A stretch of 64,000 nt of DNA from Nocardia amikacinitolerans NBRC 108937 (GTDB lineage: Bacteria; Actinomycetota; Actinomycetes; Mycobacteriales; Mycobacteriaceae), in contig NZ_BDAU01000031.1 of the NCBI RefSeq assembly GCF_001612615.1, positions 62,001 through 126,000 of the forward strand. Reading direction: 5' to 3'. Of the stretch, positions 39,961 through 48,871 are shown piece after piece. The notes under the pieces are model-generated. The model did not search any database. It was not told where the DNA came from and saw only the letters and a list, made by a program, of their open reading frames with translations. Position numbers and translations under genes: made by a program. Each line of letters opens with the position of its first letter. Positions within the stretch are counted from its first letter, which is position 1.

Positions 39961-41619
39961 GTGGCCGAACATTTTGTTGTGAGCGAGATCGAGACGGATG
40001 TGCTGGTTCTCGGCGGCGGCCCCGCCGGAACCTGGGCGGCCGTCTCGGCTGCCGCCGGAGGGGCGAGGGTGGTGCTCGTCGACAAGGCCCGTTGCGGAAG
40101 CAGCGGGCCTTCTGCGTTCGGGAGCACCACGGTGTGGAACATCCCGCCCGGCGCCGCCAGGGACGAGGCGGTGCGCCGATCGCATGCGGACGGCGGCCAT
40201 CTCGGCGCTCCGGAGTGGATCGACCGCGTCTTCGACGAGACGCACCGGCGGATCGAACAGCTGGTGGGCTGGGGCTACCGATTCCCCGACGACCCGCGCG
40301 GCGGCTCGCCGCGAGTCCGCATGGACGGCGCGGGATACCTGCGCCGGATGCGCCGCACCGTGATCGAGGCGGGGGTGCGCATCCTCGATCACCATCCCGC
40401 CTTGCAACTGCTGCGTGACGGCGACGGCGTGATCGCGGGTGCGGCGGGCGTGCGGCAGAACGACGGTTGCCGTTCCTGGACGGTCCGCGCGGGCGCGGTG
40501 GTGGTGGCCACCGGCGGATGCGCGTTTCTCTCCGGTGGCGCTGGGACCGACGTGGCCACCGGCGACGGACTGCTGCTCGCCGCCGAGGCGGGCGCGCGGC
40601 TGTCCGGCATGGAGTTCTCCAGCGCCTATTCCCTTGGCCCAGCGCTGAATTCGCCGACTCCGGCCATGCATCCGAGTTTCGCGTCGGGACTCGCGCTGCG
40701 TTTCGCGACGCTCTACGACGAGAACGGCGACGTCGTCGCGGGCGGTCGGCACGCGGCGTTCGCGGCGATCGCCGACGGAAGGCGGGTGTTCGCCGCGCTC
40801 GACGAGGTGCCGGAGACGGTGCGCCATTGGCTCACCAGGCAGGGCGCGGTCGACCGATTCCAGCGGGTGCCGCTGCGCGCGGTGCTCGAGGGCACGGTGG
40901 GTGGAACGGGCGGCCTCGCGCTCACCGGCCCCGACTGCGCGACCACGGTGGCCGGGCTGTACGGCGCGGGTGACGCGGTGAGTCGCGAGGTGATCACCGG
41001 CGCGGTGAGCGGAACCGGCGGTCACAGCGGGGCGTGGGCCATCGCGTCCGGCGTGTGGGCGGGATCGGGCGCCGCCCGTTTCGCTCGGAAGCGGGGCCCG
41101 ATCGGCTCGGTGCGTCCGGTGTCCGGCGCGGGCCTCGCCGCGCGGGCGCGCATCGATCCGCGCGCGATCGTCGGACTGGTCCAGGAGCACACCCTGCCGC
41201 TGCGCCGCAGCTATTGGCGCAGCGCGGGCAGCCTGCGCGACAGCATCGCCGAACTCGACGGCATCTGGCCGGGCGCTGCGTTCGCCCTCGGCGGCGTCGG
41301 CGCGGATCGGGTGCGCGCCAGGCAGGCCGCGGCCCTGCTCGCGGTGGCCAGATGGACCGAGCACAGCGCGCTGGCGCGCACCGAGACCCGCGGCATGCAC
41401 CGGCGCACCGACCATCCCGACGGGGGAGCCGAGTGGCGGGTCCGCCTGATGTCGGGCGGGCTGGACAGCGTCTGGGTGAGCGCCGAGCGATTGCGGCGGG
41501 TACCGTCGGAGCCCGCGTCCCTCGAGGGCGGGCCGTCCGTCGTGCGCGGTCGGGTGCCGGTCGGGCTGGAGCCCGCGCCGGGTCCGGACCTCACACCTCC
41601 CGACCGCTTGGCGATGTGA
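39961..41619 (+). CDS. FAD-dependent fumarate reductase/aspartate oxidase-type flavoprotein
   Basis: 552 residues. The Rossmann FAD motif LVLGGGPAGTWAAVSAAA is near the N-terminus. The flavoprotein (FRD/SDH/APS reductase-like) FAD region VVVATGGCAF and GDGLLLAAEAGARLSGMEF and the C-terminal helical domain are present. GLYGAGDAVSREVITGAVSG forms the second FAD contact. The usual HPT/HPG substrate motif of SDH/FRD is not obvious. No iron-sulfur or membrane subunit is next to it, so it is not a standard complex II; the substrate is unknown. Start GTG 39961, or GTG 39979. Confidence 0.75.
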   Translation: MAEHFVVSEIETDVLVLGGGPAGTWAAVSAAAGGARVVLVDKARCGSSGPSAFGSTTVWNIPPGAARDEAVRRSHADGGHLGAPEWIDRVFDETHRRIEQLVGWGYRFPDDPRGGSPRVRMDGAGYLRRMRRTVIEAGVRILDHHPALQLLRDGDGVIAGAAGVRQNDGCRSWTVRAGAVVVATGGCAFLSGGAGTDVATGDGLLLAAEAGARLSGMEFSSAYSLGPALNSPTPAMHPSFASGLALRFATLYDENGDVVAGGRHAAFAAIADGRRVFAALDEVPETVRHWLTRQGAVDRFQRVPLRAVLEGTVGGTGGLALTGPDCATTVAGLYGAGDAVSREVITGAVSGTGGHSGAWAIASGVWAGSGAARFARKRGPIGSVRPVSGAGLAARARIDPRAIVGLVQEHTLPLRRSYWRSAGSLRDSIAELDGIWPGAAFALGGVGADRVRARQAAALLAVARWTEHSALARTETRGMHRRTDHPDGGAEWRVRLMSGGLDSVWVSAERLRRVPSEPASLEGGPSVVRGRVPVGLEPAPGPDLTPPDRLAM

Positions 41620-42056
41620 CAACTCACCGCCGCCCGGTGCGCGGGTGCGAGTTTCCCCTAACTTCGGGGTAATTCCAGCCGCCTACCCTCGGAATATGAC
41701 GCGCAACCGGGATCCGACACACCGGTTTGGCAAGTCATCGGACCGGCTGGCAGAATGTTGCGGATTCCCCTCCTACGCCACCGCCGGGTTCGGGAATCAC
41801 GGTGTTCCGAGCCGCGCAACGTACCGTCGCGCCCCGAGGATCGCCCCGCATGTTCCGTCCGGACCCACCCGTCCGGCCCCCGCTCTGCGGATCAGTGCAG
41901 CGCCACGTCTCGAGCTGATCATCGGTTCTTCGCCACACGAATTCCGACTCGAAACGTCCCGGTCAGCGCACTCGATGAGCGGTACGAATCACCTATTACG
42001 AAATACCCGGCGGTAACCGTCCCCCGGTTCAGCCCGACCCGAGCAGGAGTGAAATC
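41620..42056. other. 437-bp gap before malic enzyme
   Basis: No supported gene. The longest frames (for example 41645-42016) have no motifs or ribosome-binding site and overlap one another in several frames. The 3' part, which ends in CAGGAGTGAAATC before the malic enzyme GTG, is a leader with a good ribosome-binding site. It may hold promoter elements, but none is convincing. Confidence 0.5.
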
Positions 42057-43253
42057 GTGTCACCTGTGACTGACGCACCGAATGCGACCGCGAGTTTGTC
42101 CGAAATCACCAACGACGAAATCTTCGCTGGACACCTCGGCGGCAAGCTCTCGGTCGAGCTCTCTGCTCCGCTGGAGACGCAGCGCGACCTCTCCATCGCG
42201 TACACCCCCGGCGTCGCTCAGGTCAGCCGCGCGATCGCTCAGGACGAGACGCTCGCCAAGCGATACACCTGGACCGACCGACTGGTGGTCGTGGTCAGCG
42301 ACGGCACCGCCGTCCTCGGCCTCGGCGACATCGGCCCGCGCGCGTCGCTGCCGGTGATGGAGGGCAAGGCCGCACTGTTCAAGAAGTTCGCCGGACTCGA
42401 CTCCATCCCGATCGTGCTGGACACCAAGGACGTCGACGAGATCGTCGAGACCCTGATCCGGCTGCGCCCCAGCTTCGGCGCGGTCAACCTGGAGGACATC
42501 TCCGCGCCGCGCTGCTTCGAGATCGAGAAGCGCGTCATCGAGGCGCTCGACTGCCCCGTCATGCACGACGACCAGCACGGCACCGCGATCGTGGTGCTCG
42601 CCGCCCTGAACGGCGCGGCGCGTGTGCAGGGACGTGACATCAGCGGTCTGAAGGTCGTGGTGTCGGGCGCGGGCGCGGCGGGTGTCGCGTGCACCAACAT
42701 CCTGCTCGCCGCCGGCGTGCGCGACGTCACCGTGCTCGACTCGAAGGGCATCGTCAGCCGCGATCGCGCGGACCTGAACGACGTGAAGTCCGACCTGGCC
42801 CAGCGCACCAACCCGCGCGGACTCAACGGCGGCGCCGCCGAGGCGCTCGCGGGCGCGGACGTGTTCCTCGGTCTCTCGGCGGGCCTGATCGCCGAGGAGC
42901 TCATCGCCTCGATGGCGCCGGAGGCGATCGTGTTCGCCATGTCCAACCCGGACCCGGAGATCCACCCCGACGTGGCGCGCAAGTACGCCGCCATCGTCGC
43001 GACCGGTCGTAGCGACTTCCCGAACCAGATCAACAACGTGCTCGCCTTCCCCGGCGTGTTCAAGGGCGCGCTGGACGCGGGCGCCCGTCGCATCACCGAG
43101 GGCATGAAGATCGCCGCCGCCAACGCCATCCTGAGCGTGGTCGCCGACGAGCTCGGCCCCGACAAGATCGTCCCCAGCCCGCTCGACCCGCGGGTCGCCC
43201 CGGCCGTCGCCGAGGCCGTCGCCGCCGCCGCGCGTGCGGAGGGCGTTGCGTAA
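42057..43253 (+). CDS. NAD(P)-dependent malic enzyme
   Basis: A 398-residue compact bacterial malic enzyme (malate to pyruvate + CO2). Motifs: TPGVAQVSRAIA, VVSDGTAVLGLGDIGPRASL, KAALFKKFAGLDSIPIVLDT, VNLEDISAPRCFEIE (metal Glu/Asp), MHDDQHGTAIV, the Rossmann VVVSGAGAAGVACTNILLA and FAMSNPDPEIHPD. Cofactor choice (NAD or NADP) cannot be fixed by eye. The GTG at 42057 follows CAGGAGTGAAATC. A strong hairpin 19 bp after the stop marks the end of the transcript. Confidence 0.94.
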   Translation: MSPVTDAPNATASLSEITNDEIFAGHLGGKLSVELSAPLETQRDLSIAYTPGVAQVSRAIAQDETLAKRYTWTDRLVVVVSDGTAVLGLGDIGPRASLPVMEGKAALFKKFAGLDSIPIVLDTKDVDEIVETLIRLRPSFGAVNLEDISAPRCFEIEKRVIEALDCPVMHDDQHGTAIVVLAALNGAARVQGRDISGLKVVVSGAGAAGVACTNILLAAGVRDVTVLDSKGIVSRDRADLNDVKSDLAQRTNPRGLNGGAAEALAGADVFLGLSAGLIAEELIASMAPEAIVFAMSNPDPEIHPDVARKYAAIVATGRSDFPNQINNVLAFPGVFKGALDAGARRITEGMKIAAANAILSVVADELGPDKIVPSPLDPRVAPAVAEAVAAAARAEGVA

Positions 43254-43271
43254 CAACTGATTACGCAAGCA

Positions 43272-43307
43272 CAGGGCGCCCCGTTCAACGGCGAACGAGG
43301 CGCCCTG
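43272..43307 (+). terminator. Strong hairpin after malic enzyme
   Basis: Arms CAGGGCGCC (43272-43280) and GGCGCCCTG (43299-43307) pair perfectly. Inside them CGTT (43282-43285) pairs with AACG (43294-43297). The hairpin begins 19 bp after the stop and is followed by CGTCGTTTG, a weak T-rich tail. It is likely the terminator of this gene. Confidence 0.75.
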
Positions 43308-43381
43308 CGTCGTTTGTGCGGGGCGGGGTCGTTGTGCGCACGCGGCGTCGTCTTCCCGCGCGCGTGCGCGGCGGGCGGCGG

Positions 43382-43813
43382 TCAGTGCGGCACATAGACG
43401 GCCGAGATGAATTCGGCCAGCTTGCTGTCGGAGATGTTCTTTGCCAGATCGGCTTCGGAGATCATGCCGATCAGGCGCTTGTTCTCCATCACCGGCAGCC
43501 GCTTGATCTGGTTCTGCTCCATGATGTCCAGCACCTGCTGCAGCTCGGCATCGGCGTCGACCCAGCGTGGGGTGCCCTTGGCGAGATCGCCCGCGCGGAC
43601 GCGGCTGGGATCGTGGCCCTCGGCGATGCACCGCACGACGATGTCGCGATCGGTCACCATGCCGACCAGCCGGTCGTTCTCGCAGATCGGCAGGGCGCCC
43701 ACGTCCATGTTGCGCATCATCTGGGCGGCGCGGTCGAGCGTCTCGTCCGCGGGGATGCACTCCGCCTCGGCGTGCATGATGTCCCGTGCCTTCATCGGTG
43801 CGTTCATGCTCAC
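43382..43813 (-). CDS. CBS-domain pair protein (Hrp1-like)
   Basis: 143 residues with two CBS domains: ARDIMHAEAECIPADETLDR to MVTDRDIVVRCIAEGHDP, and VDADAELQQVLDIMEQNQIK to MISEADLAKNIS. CBS pairs of this size bind adenine nucleotides; the mycobacterial homologue Hrp1 is hypoxia-induced. The GTG at 43813 (VSMNAPM) is chosen because AGGAGG is 6 nt upstream; ATG 43807 is the alternative. A Crp/FNR-like site lies about 120-135 bp upstream, with a likely leader in between. Confidence 0.9.
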   Translation of the reverse strand: MSMNAPMKARDIMHAEAECIPADETLDRAAQMMRNMDVGALPICENDRLVGMVTDRDIVVRCIAEGHDPSRVRAGDLAKGTPRWVDADAELQQVLDIMEQNQIKRLPVMENKRLIGMISEADLAKNISDSKLAEFISAVYVPH

Positions 43814-43933
43814 GGCAATCCTCCTGTCTCGGGTTGGGTTCCCGTAGGACTCGAGGTTGCGCAGGTCTCGACACGGTTTGCCACAGTTGCGTCGAGCGCG
43901 TGCACGGCTGACGACTCCTACGGCCACTGTCAT

Positions 43934-43949
43934 AGTGACCTAGATCACA
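43934..43949 (-). promoter_or_regulatory. Crp/FNR-like operator before CBS-protein gene
   Basis: On the minus strand TGTGATCTAGGTCACT matches the Crp-family consensus TGTGA-N6-TCACA except in the last base. It lies 121-136 bp upstream of the CBS-protein start, at a usual distance for activation. Immediately downstream the dyad CACTATGACAGTG occurs. The regulator is likely a Crp/GlxR-type protein encoded elsewhere. Confidence 0.6.
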
Positions 43950-44026
43950 CTCCGGGTCAATAGCCGCGGACTGCGCGGACCGTCGACGACTCGCGTCCGG
44001 TCGCGAGGAACACGGCGGATCGGTGG

Positions 44027-44731
44027 TTACCGCGCGACTTGCCGCACCTCGACCGGAGTCGGCGTCCTGCGCAGGCGCCCGGTTCCCGGGGTCGTCGCCC
44101 AGACGACGAGTGCGAGCAGTCCGTCCAGCAGCATCGCCAGCGCGGCCACCAGCAACGCGCCAACCAGCACCCGGTCGTAGCGGTGCAGGCCGAGCCCGTC
44201 GAAGATGTAGCGGCCGAGCCCGCCGAGGTTCACGTACGCCGCGATCGTCGCGGTGGCCACCACCTGCAAGGTGGCGCCGCGCAGGCCGTTCACCAGGATC
44301 GGCATGGCGTTGGGAACTTCCACCCGGAACAGGATCTGCCGCTCGGTCATACCCATCGCCCTTGACGCGTCGACCACGTCGGCGGGCACATTGGCCACGC
44401 CCGCGTACGCACCGGCGAGCAGCGGCGGGATGCCGACGGTGAGCAGCGCGAGCAGCGGCGGAATCAGGCCGAGGCCGAGCAGCAGCACCAAGAAGGTGAG
44501 CAGACCGAGGGTCGGCAGCGCGCGCATCGCGTTGGCGAAGCCGACGAGCACCGCGGCGCCGCGCCGCCGATGGCCGATGACGAGTCCGAGCGGCACCGCG
44601 ATCAGCGCGGATCCGGCGACCGCCAGCAGCGTGTACCAAAGATGTTGCGCCAGGCGGAATTCGATGCCGGTGGGTCCGCCCCAGTTGGCGCCGTCGGTGA
44701 AGTAGTGCCAGGCGTCGACGAACAGGTTCAC
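44027..44731 (-). CDS. Glycine betaine/choline-type ABC transporter permease 2
   Basis: A 234-residue OpuC/ProW-type permease with six or so transmembrane segments. The cytoplasmic EAA loop is VVDASRAMGMTERQILFRVE, then VPNAMPILVNGLRGA. It starts at a GTG (44731) that overlaps the TGA of the other permease gene (GTGA), and the longer in-frame open frame is antisense-like and rejected. With the other permease, an ATPase and a binding protein it forms one operon on the minus strand. The likely cargo is an osmoprotectant such as glycine betaine, choline or carnitine; the exact substrate is not shown. Confidence 0.9.
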   Translation of the reverse strand: MNLFVDAWHYFTDGANWGGPTGIEFRLAQHLWYTLLAVAGSALIAVPLGLVIGHRRRGAAVLVGFANAMRALPTLGLLTFLVLLLGLGLIPPLLALLTVGIPPLLAGAYAGVANVPADVVDASRAMGMTERQILFRVEVPNAMPILVNGLRGATLQVVATATIAAYVNLGGLGRYIFDGLGLHRYDRVLVGALLVAALAMLLDGLLALVVWATTPGTGRLRRTPTPVEVRQVAR

Positions 44732-45390
44732 GCGCTCGCCCCTCGCCTCGTTCGCCCGTCGGCCCTGGTCCACGGCGTCGCCCAGCGCCCGAGCAGGTAG
44801 ACGAGCCGGTCGAAGACGAGCGCGAGCGCCAGCGTCACGATGATGCCCGCCACGATCTCGTCCGGGTAGTCGCGTTGATAGCCCTGGGTGAACAGTTTGC
44901 CGAGGCCGCCGACGCCGATCAGCGCGCCGACCGAGACCATCGCGATATTGGTGACCACCACCACGCGCAGGTTCGACACGAAAACCGGGATGGCCAACGG
45001 CATGTCGACGGTGAGTGTCCGCCGAAGGGGTCCGAATCCGACGGCGTCGGCGGCGTCGACAACGGCAGCGGGCACCGAGTCCAGCGCCACCGGCACCGCG
45101 ATGATCAGGAGCGCGGTCGAGTAGATGGTCAGGGCGATGACGACGTTCCACGGGTCGATCGCCGAAAGGCCCACCAGCGGAGGGATTATCACGAACAGCG
45201 CGAGCGAGGGCACGGTGTAGGCCAGGCTCGCCGCCGTCACGGTGATCCGCCGCAGCCACGGGATCCGCCGGATCATCGCGCCCGCGGGGATGGCGATCAC
45301 CAGGCCGAACAGCAAGGGCAGCAAGGCGAGATACAGGTGCGTCTTGGTGATCTCGAGAATCTCGGAGAAGTTGTCGATCAGATATCGCAC
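44728..45390 (-). CDS. Glycine betaine/choline-type ABC transporter permease 1
   Basis: A 220-residue OpuC/ProW-type permease. Membrane segments: LYLALLPLLFGLVIAIPAGA, SLAYTVPSLALFVIIPPLVG, VIALTIYSTALLIIAVPVAL, VVVVTNIAMVSVGALIGVGG, IVAGIIVTLALALVFDRLVY. The EAA loop is VVDAADAVGFGPLRRTLTVD. GTG start at 45390. It is paired with permease 2 (GTGA overlap), forming the heterodimeric channel with the ATPase encoded upstream. Confidence 0.9.
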   Translation of the reverse strand: MRYLIDNFSEILEITKTHLYLALLPLLFGLVIAIPAGAMIRRIPWLRRITVTAASLAYTVPSLALFVIIPPLVGLSAIDPWNVVIALTIYSTALLIIAVPVALDSVPAAVVDAADAVGFGPLRRTLTVDMPLAIPVFVSNLRVVVVTNIAMVSVGALIGVGGLGKLFTQGYQRDYPDEIVAGIIVTLALALVFDRLVYLLGRWATPWTRADGRTRRGASA

Positions 45391-45436
45391 GCGGTCTCCC
45401 GCCCGTCGACCCGACCGGTGACGCGGTCCGCGCGGC

Positions 45437-46636
45437 TCACGAATCGGTCCCGTCGTTGCCGGAGAGCCCCTGTTCGCGGGCTAGCCGATCGCGTTCGAGA
45501 TCCTCCGCCTCGCGCTGGGCGGCGAGCTGGGCGATCACGTCGGCGGCCAGCACGCCGCCACGAACGAGACCCGATTCGTCCACGGCCACACCGATTCCGG
45601 ACGGCGACGAGATCGCGGCGTCCAGCGCCTGTCGCAGGTCGCCGGTGGGGGTGAACAGCGAACCGCCCGCCGACATGCATTCCGCGAGCGGCGTGCCAGC
45701 GCGCCGTGCTTCGACGGCGGCCGCGTCGACCCAGCCGAGCGGCTTGACCGCCTCGTCCACCACGAGCACCCAGTCGCCCCGTTCCAGACGCAGCGCGCCG
45801 ACCGCGCCCGCTGTCGCGGTCGGAATGTCGTGCAGCGGAACGTCATCGGCCGAGCGGAAGGAGAGACCACGATAGCCGCGATCGCGACCGACGAACTCGG
45901 CGACGAAATCCGTTGCGGGCGCGGCGAGTACGCGCTGCGGTGGATCGTACTGCTGGAGCACGCCGGAGCGGCCGAAGACCGCGAGCCGATCGCCGAGGGT
46001 GATGGCCTCATCGATGTCGTGGGTGACGAACACGATGGTCTTGTGCAATTCCGCTTGCAGCCGCCGCATTTCGCTCTGCAACTCGGCGCGCACCACCGGG
46101 TCGACGGCGCTGAACGGCTCGTCCATCAGCAGGATCGGCGGGTCGGCGGCCAGCGCCCGCGCCACCCCGACCCGCTGCTGCTGACCGCCGGAGAGCTGCG
46201 CGGGGTAGCGCTGGGCGAGCCCGCGGTCCAAGCCCACCCGGTCCAGGACCTCGAGCGCGGCCTTGCGCGCCGCCCGTCGCGAATCGCCGCGCAGCACCGG
46301 CACTGTCGCGACATTGTCGAGCACCGTGCGGTGCGGCAGCAGGCCGCCGCTCTGGATCACATAGCCGATGCCGAGGCGGAGCCGAACCGGATCCAATGCC
46401 GAGATATCTTGTCCGCCAACGGTGATGGTGCCCGTGGTGGGCTGGATCATCCGGTTGATCATCCGCATCGAGGTGGTCTTCCCGCAGCCGGACGGTCCGA
46501 CGAACACGGTGAACGAGCCCGATTCGATGTGCAGATCGAGGTCGGTGACGGCGTGCGTGCCGTCCGGATAGGTCTTGCCGACGCCGCGGAATACGATTTC
46601 CGACACTGCTGTCTTCCCTTCCCCCGCGGTACTCAC
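45437..46636 (-). CDS. OpuCA-type ABC ATPase with CBS domains
   Basis: A 399-residue ABC ATPase. Walker A is GPSGCGKTTSMRMINRM, the signature LSGGQQQRVGVARALAADP, Walker B ILLMDEPFSAVDP and the switch VFVTHDIDEAI. The C-terminal third has a CBS-like region (GVLAADVIAQLA and neighbours), which in OpuA-type transporters senses ionic strength. The GTG at 46636 overlaps the stop of the binding-protein gene (GTGA), giving a coupled start; GTG 46606 with GGGAAGG upstream is an alternative that loses ten residues. It powers the two permeases. Confidence 0.9.
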   Translation of the reverse strand: MSTAGEGKTAVSEIVFRGVGKTYPDGTHAVTDLDLHIESGSFTVFVGPSGCGKTTSMRMINRMIQPTTGTITVGGQDISALDPVRLRLGIGYVIQSGGLLPHRTVLDNVATVPVLRGDSRRAARKAALEVLDRVGLDRGLAQRYPAQLSGGQQQRVGVARALAADPPILLMDEPFSAVDPVVRAELQSEMRRLQAELHKTIVFVTHDIDEAITLGDRLAVFGRSGVLQQYDPPQRVLAAPATDFVAEFVGRDRGYRGLSFRSADDVPLHDIPTATAGAVGALRLERGDWVLVVDEAVKPLGWVDAAAVEARRAGTPLAECMSAGGSLFTPTGDLRQALDAAISSPSGIGVAVDESGLVRGGVLAADVIAQLAAQREAEDLERDRLAREQGLSGNDGTDS

Positions 46637-47616
46637 CCGACCGGTGTGTTCAACCCCTGCGCCGCTACCCACGCCTTGGCGGCCGCCGCCGGTTCGGTCT
46701 TGCTGCTGCCCGACACGGCCTCGTTCAGTTCGATCAGCTCCTCGGTGGTGAGCTTGGCCGAGACCGCGTTGAGCGCGGCGACCGCCTTGTCGGACTTCTT
46801 GGCGGAGTTGAACAGCGGAATCACGTTCTGCGCCGGGAAGTTGTGCTTCGGGTCCTCGAGCACCACGAGATCGTTCTCGGCGATCGCGGGGGAGGTGGTG
46901 AAGATATTGGCCGCGGTGACCTGACCCTCCAGCAGCGCGCGCACGGTGGCCGGACCGCCGCCGTCGGCGATCGGGACGAAATTGTTCGCGGCGATGTCGA
47001 GTCCGTAGTTTTCCTTCAAGCCGGGCAGACCGCCCTTCCGTTCCTGGAATTCCGCGGGCGCGCCGAACTTCACCTCGGCCGAATGCGCCGCGAGATCGGC
47101 GATGGTGCGCAGATTCCAGCGTTCGGCGGTGGCCTTGGTGACGACCACCGCGTCGGAGTCCTCGCCGGGTGCCGGTGCGGAGGTGGCCAGCTGGTCACCG
47201 AGCGCGCCGGCCAGCGCGGCCTCGACGTCGGCGGCGCTGGTCGCGGTCGCGTCCTTGTCCAAGTACTGCAACAGGTTGCCGGTGTACTCGGGGATCACCG
47301 AGATCGCGCACTGGCGCAGCGCCGGGATATAGGCCTCGCGGCTGCCGATATTGAGCCGAGTGTCCACCTGGAAGCCGTTGACCCGCAGCACCTCCGCGTA
47401 CACGTGGGCGACGGTCTCGGACTCCGGGAAGTTCGCCGAGCCGACGATCAGGCCCTCGCCCGCACAGTCGCCGTCGGCGGCGAGCGGATCGGACTCGCCG
47501 CATGCCGACAGGATCATGCCGACGGCGAGGAGCGTGGCGGCGGCGAAAAGCTGGGAGGCGCGCAGCGCGAGCCGCAGCGCCGATCGCCCGGCAAGGGGGG
47601 TGATCGTGGTCTTCAC
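46633..47616 (-). CDS. Glycine betaine/choline-type substrate-binding lipoprotein (OpuCC-like)
   Basis: 327 residues. A signal peptide with lipobox LSAC (from the GTG at 47616; GGAAGGACTCCC upstream) leads to a periplasmic-binding protein of the QAT family: VGSANFPESETVAHVYAEVL, VIPEYTGNLLQYL, VVVTKATAERW, GPATVRALLEGQVTAANIFT. It delivers ligand to the permease pair. It lies first in the operon, upstream of the ATPase by overlap. A paralogue is encoded divergently at 47776-48639. Confidence 0.9.
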   Translation of the reverse strand: MKTTITPLAGRSALRLALRASQLFAAATLLAVGMILSACGESDPLAADGDCAGEGLIVGSANFPESETVAHVYAEVLRVNGFQVDTRLNIGSREAYIPALRQCAISVIPEYTGNLLQYLDKDATATSAADVEAALAGALGDQLATSAPAPGEDSDAVVVTKATAERWNLRTIADLAAHSAEVKFGAPAEFQERKGGLPGLKENYGLDIAANNFVPIADGGGPATVRALLEGQVTAANIFTTSPAIAENDLVVLEDPKHNFPAQNVIPLFNSAKKSDKAVAALNAVSAKLTTEELIELNEAVSGSSKTEPAAAAKAWVAAQGLNTPVG

Positions 47617-47775
47617 GGGAGTCCTTCCGGCAGATGCGGACGGTGCGTGCGGCCGAGGCCGGACGGGCACCGGTACATTCTGGTTGTCCATACTGCCCGC
47701 AACTGGGTGTTTCTGTCGGCTGTAGTCGTCTTCGGAGAGTTGGTGTCGCCGGTGGTTCTGGCCGCGTCGAGGCGG

Positions 47776-48639
47776 ATGCTTGCCCGGGTGCTGGTCGTCG
47801 CGGCCGCGGCGGCGGTCGTTTCCTGCGGAAACGACGAAGCCGGTCCGCCCTTCATCGTGGGTGCTGGAGACGCGGTGGAATCGCGGGTGCTCGCGGAGAT
47901 CTACGCGGGTGCGCTGGCCAGGACCGGGCTGCCGGTCGCCGTGCTGCCGGAGCTCGGTGAGCGGGCCGACTATCTGGCCGCCCTGGACGCGGGCCGGGTC
48001 GCGTTGGTCGGCGAGCACACCGGCGAACTGCTGGCCCACTACGACAGCGGGTCCGCGGCGCGCACACCGTCCGATGTGGTCAAGGATCTGAATCGTTCGC
48101 TGCCGGAGGGATTGGTCGTCTCGGATCCGGCCGACGGGACCGATCTGCGACCGCGCGTCCTCGTCACGGCGGAGGCCGCGCGTCGCGACGACGTGGATTC
48201 GGTCGCCGAGCTCGCGCCGCGGTGCGCGGAGCTGCGGGCCGGGCTGGCTCCCGCGCCGGATGTGTTGCGCGTTCCCGCTGTGCCGCAGGTCGCGGGGTGC
48301 GACTTCGCGGGCGCGACGCCGTTCGACGATGCGATGGATCTGCGAAACGCGTTGCTGGACAGTTCTGTTCAAGCCGGTGTGGTCGGCGGACCGTCCGCGC
48401 TGACGGCTTCGGTCACCGAGGGGCTGACGGTGTTGACCGATGCCGACTACGCGCTGCGCGCCGAGAACGTGGTGCCGGTGTTCCGCAAAGGTCTGCTCGA
48501 TGATCAGCGCGTTCGGAAGTTGAACTATGTGGCGGGGGAGCTCACGACGGACGAGCTGGTCGAGATGATTCGACGCGTGCGGGACGGGGCCGCGGCGGGG
48601 GAGGTCGCGCGGGCCTGGTTGGACCAGCACGGTTTGTAG
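47776..48639 (+). CDS. Second QAT-family substrate-binding lipoprotein (divergent paralogue)
   Basis: 287 residues with a lipobox (VVSC in VVAAAAAVVSCGND) and the same family layout as OpuCC (FIVGAGDAVESRVLAEIYAG, VALVGEHTGELLAHYDSG, NVVPVFRKGLLDDQRVR). The aromatic cage residues that hold quaternary amines are not obvious, so it may bind another ligand. It is encoded divergently from the opuC-like operon with a 159-bp gap, so the two share a control region. The ATG at 47776 is used; GTG 47743 would add 11 residues before the signal peptide. Confidence 0.75.
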   Translation: MLARVLVVAAAAAVVSCGNDEAGPPFIVGAGDAVESRVLAEIYAGALARTGLPVAVLPELGERADYLAALDAGRVALVGEHTGELLAHYDSGSAARTPSDVVKDLNRSLPEGLVVSDPADGTDLRPRVLVTAEAARRDDVDSVAELAPRCAELRAGLAPAPDVLRVPAVPQVAGCDFAGATPFDDAMDLRNALLDSSVQAGVVGGPSALTASVTEGLTVLTDADYALRAENVVPVFRKGLLDDQRVRKLNYVAGELTTDELVEMIRRVRDGAAAGEVARAWLDQHGL

Positions 48640-48871
48640 ATCCCGTCGCGCTGTGGTCGGGCGTCAGTGTGGTGCCACCCGCTGTCCGGCGCTTGTTTGT
48701 GGTTTCGGCGCGCCCCGGTCATGGCTGGGATCGGGGGTTCGCCGCGGGTTGCCGTGTGCTTCTCGTTGCCCCGAATCACGGGTTAGGGGTAGGTAGTCGC
48801 GGCAAGCCGGGTGTCGCCGATCACAGGTGCGCCGGTGTTCACACCCTTGTCGCACCAATGCTCCGGGCCGT

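Noticed and set aside
41645..42016. Possible 120-residue gene before malic enzyme
   Set aside because: No ribosome-binding site, no motif, and several frames are open here by composition.
44875..45654. Plus-strand 259-residue open frame over the permease and ATPase genes
   Set aside because: Antisense to firmly identified ABC genes; Arg/His/Asp-rich composition typical of shadows.
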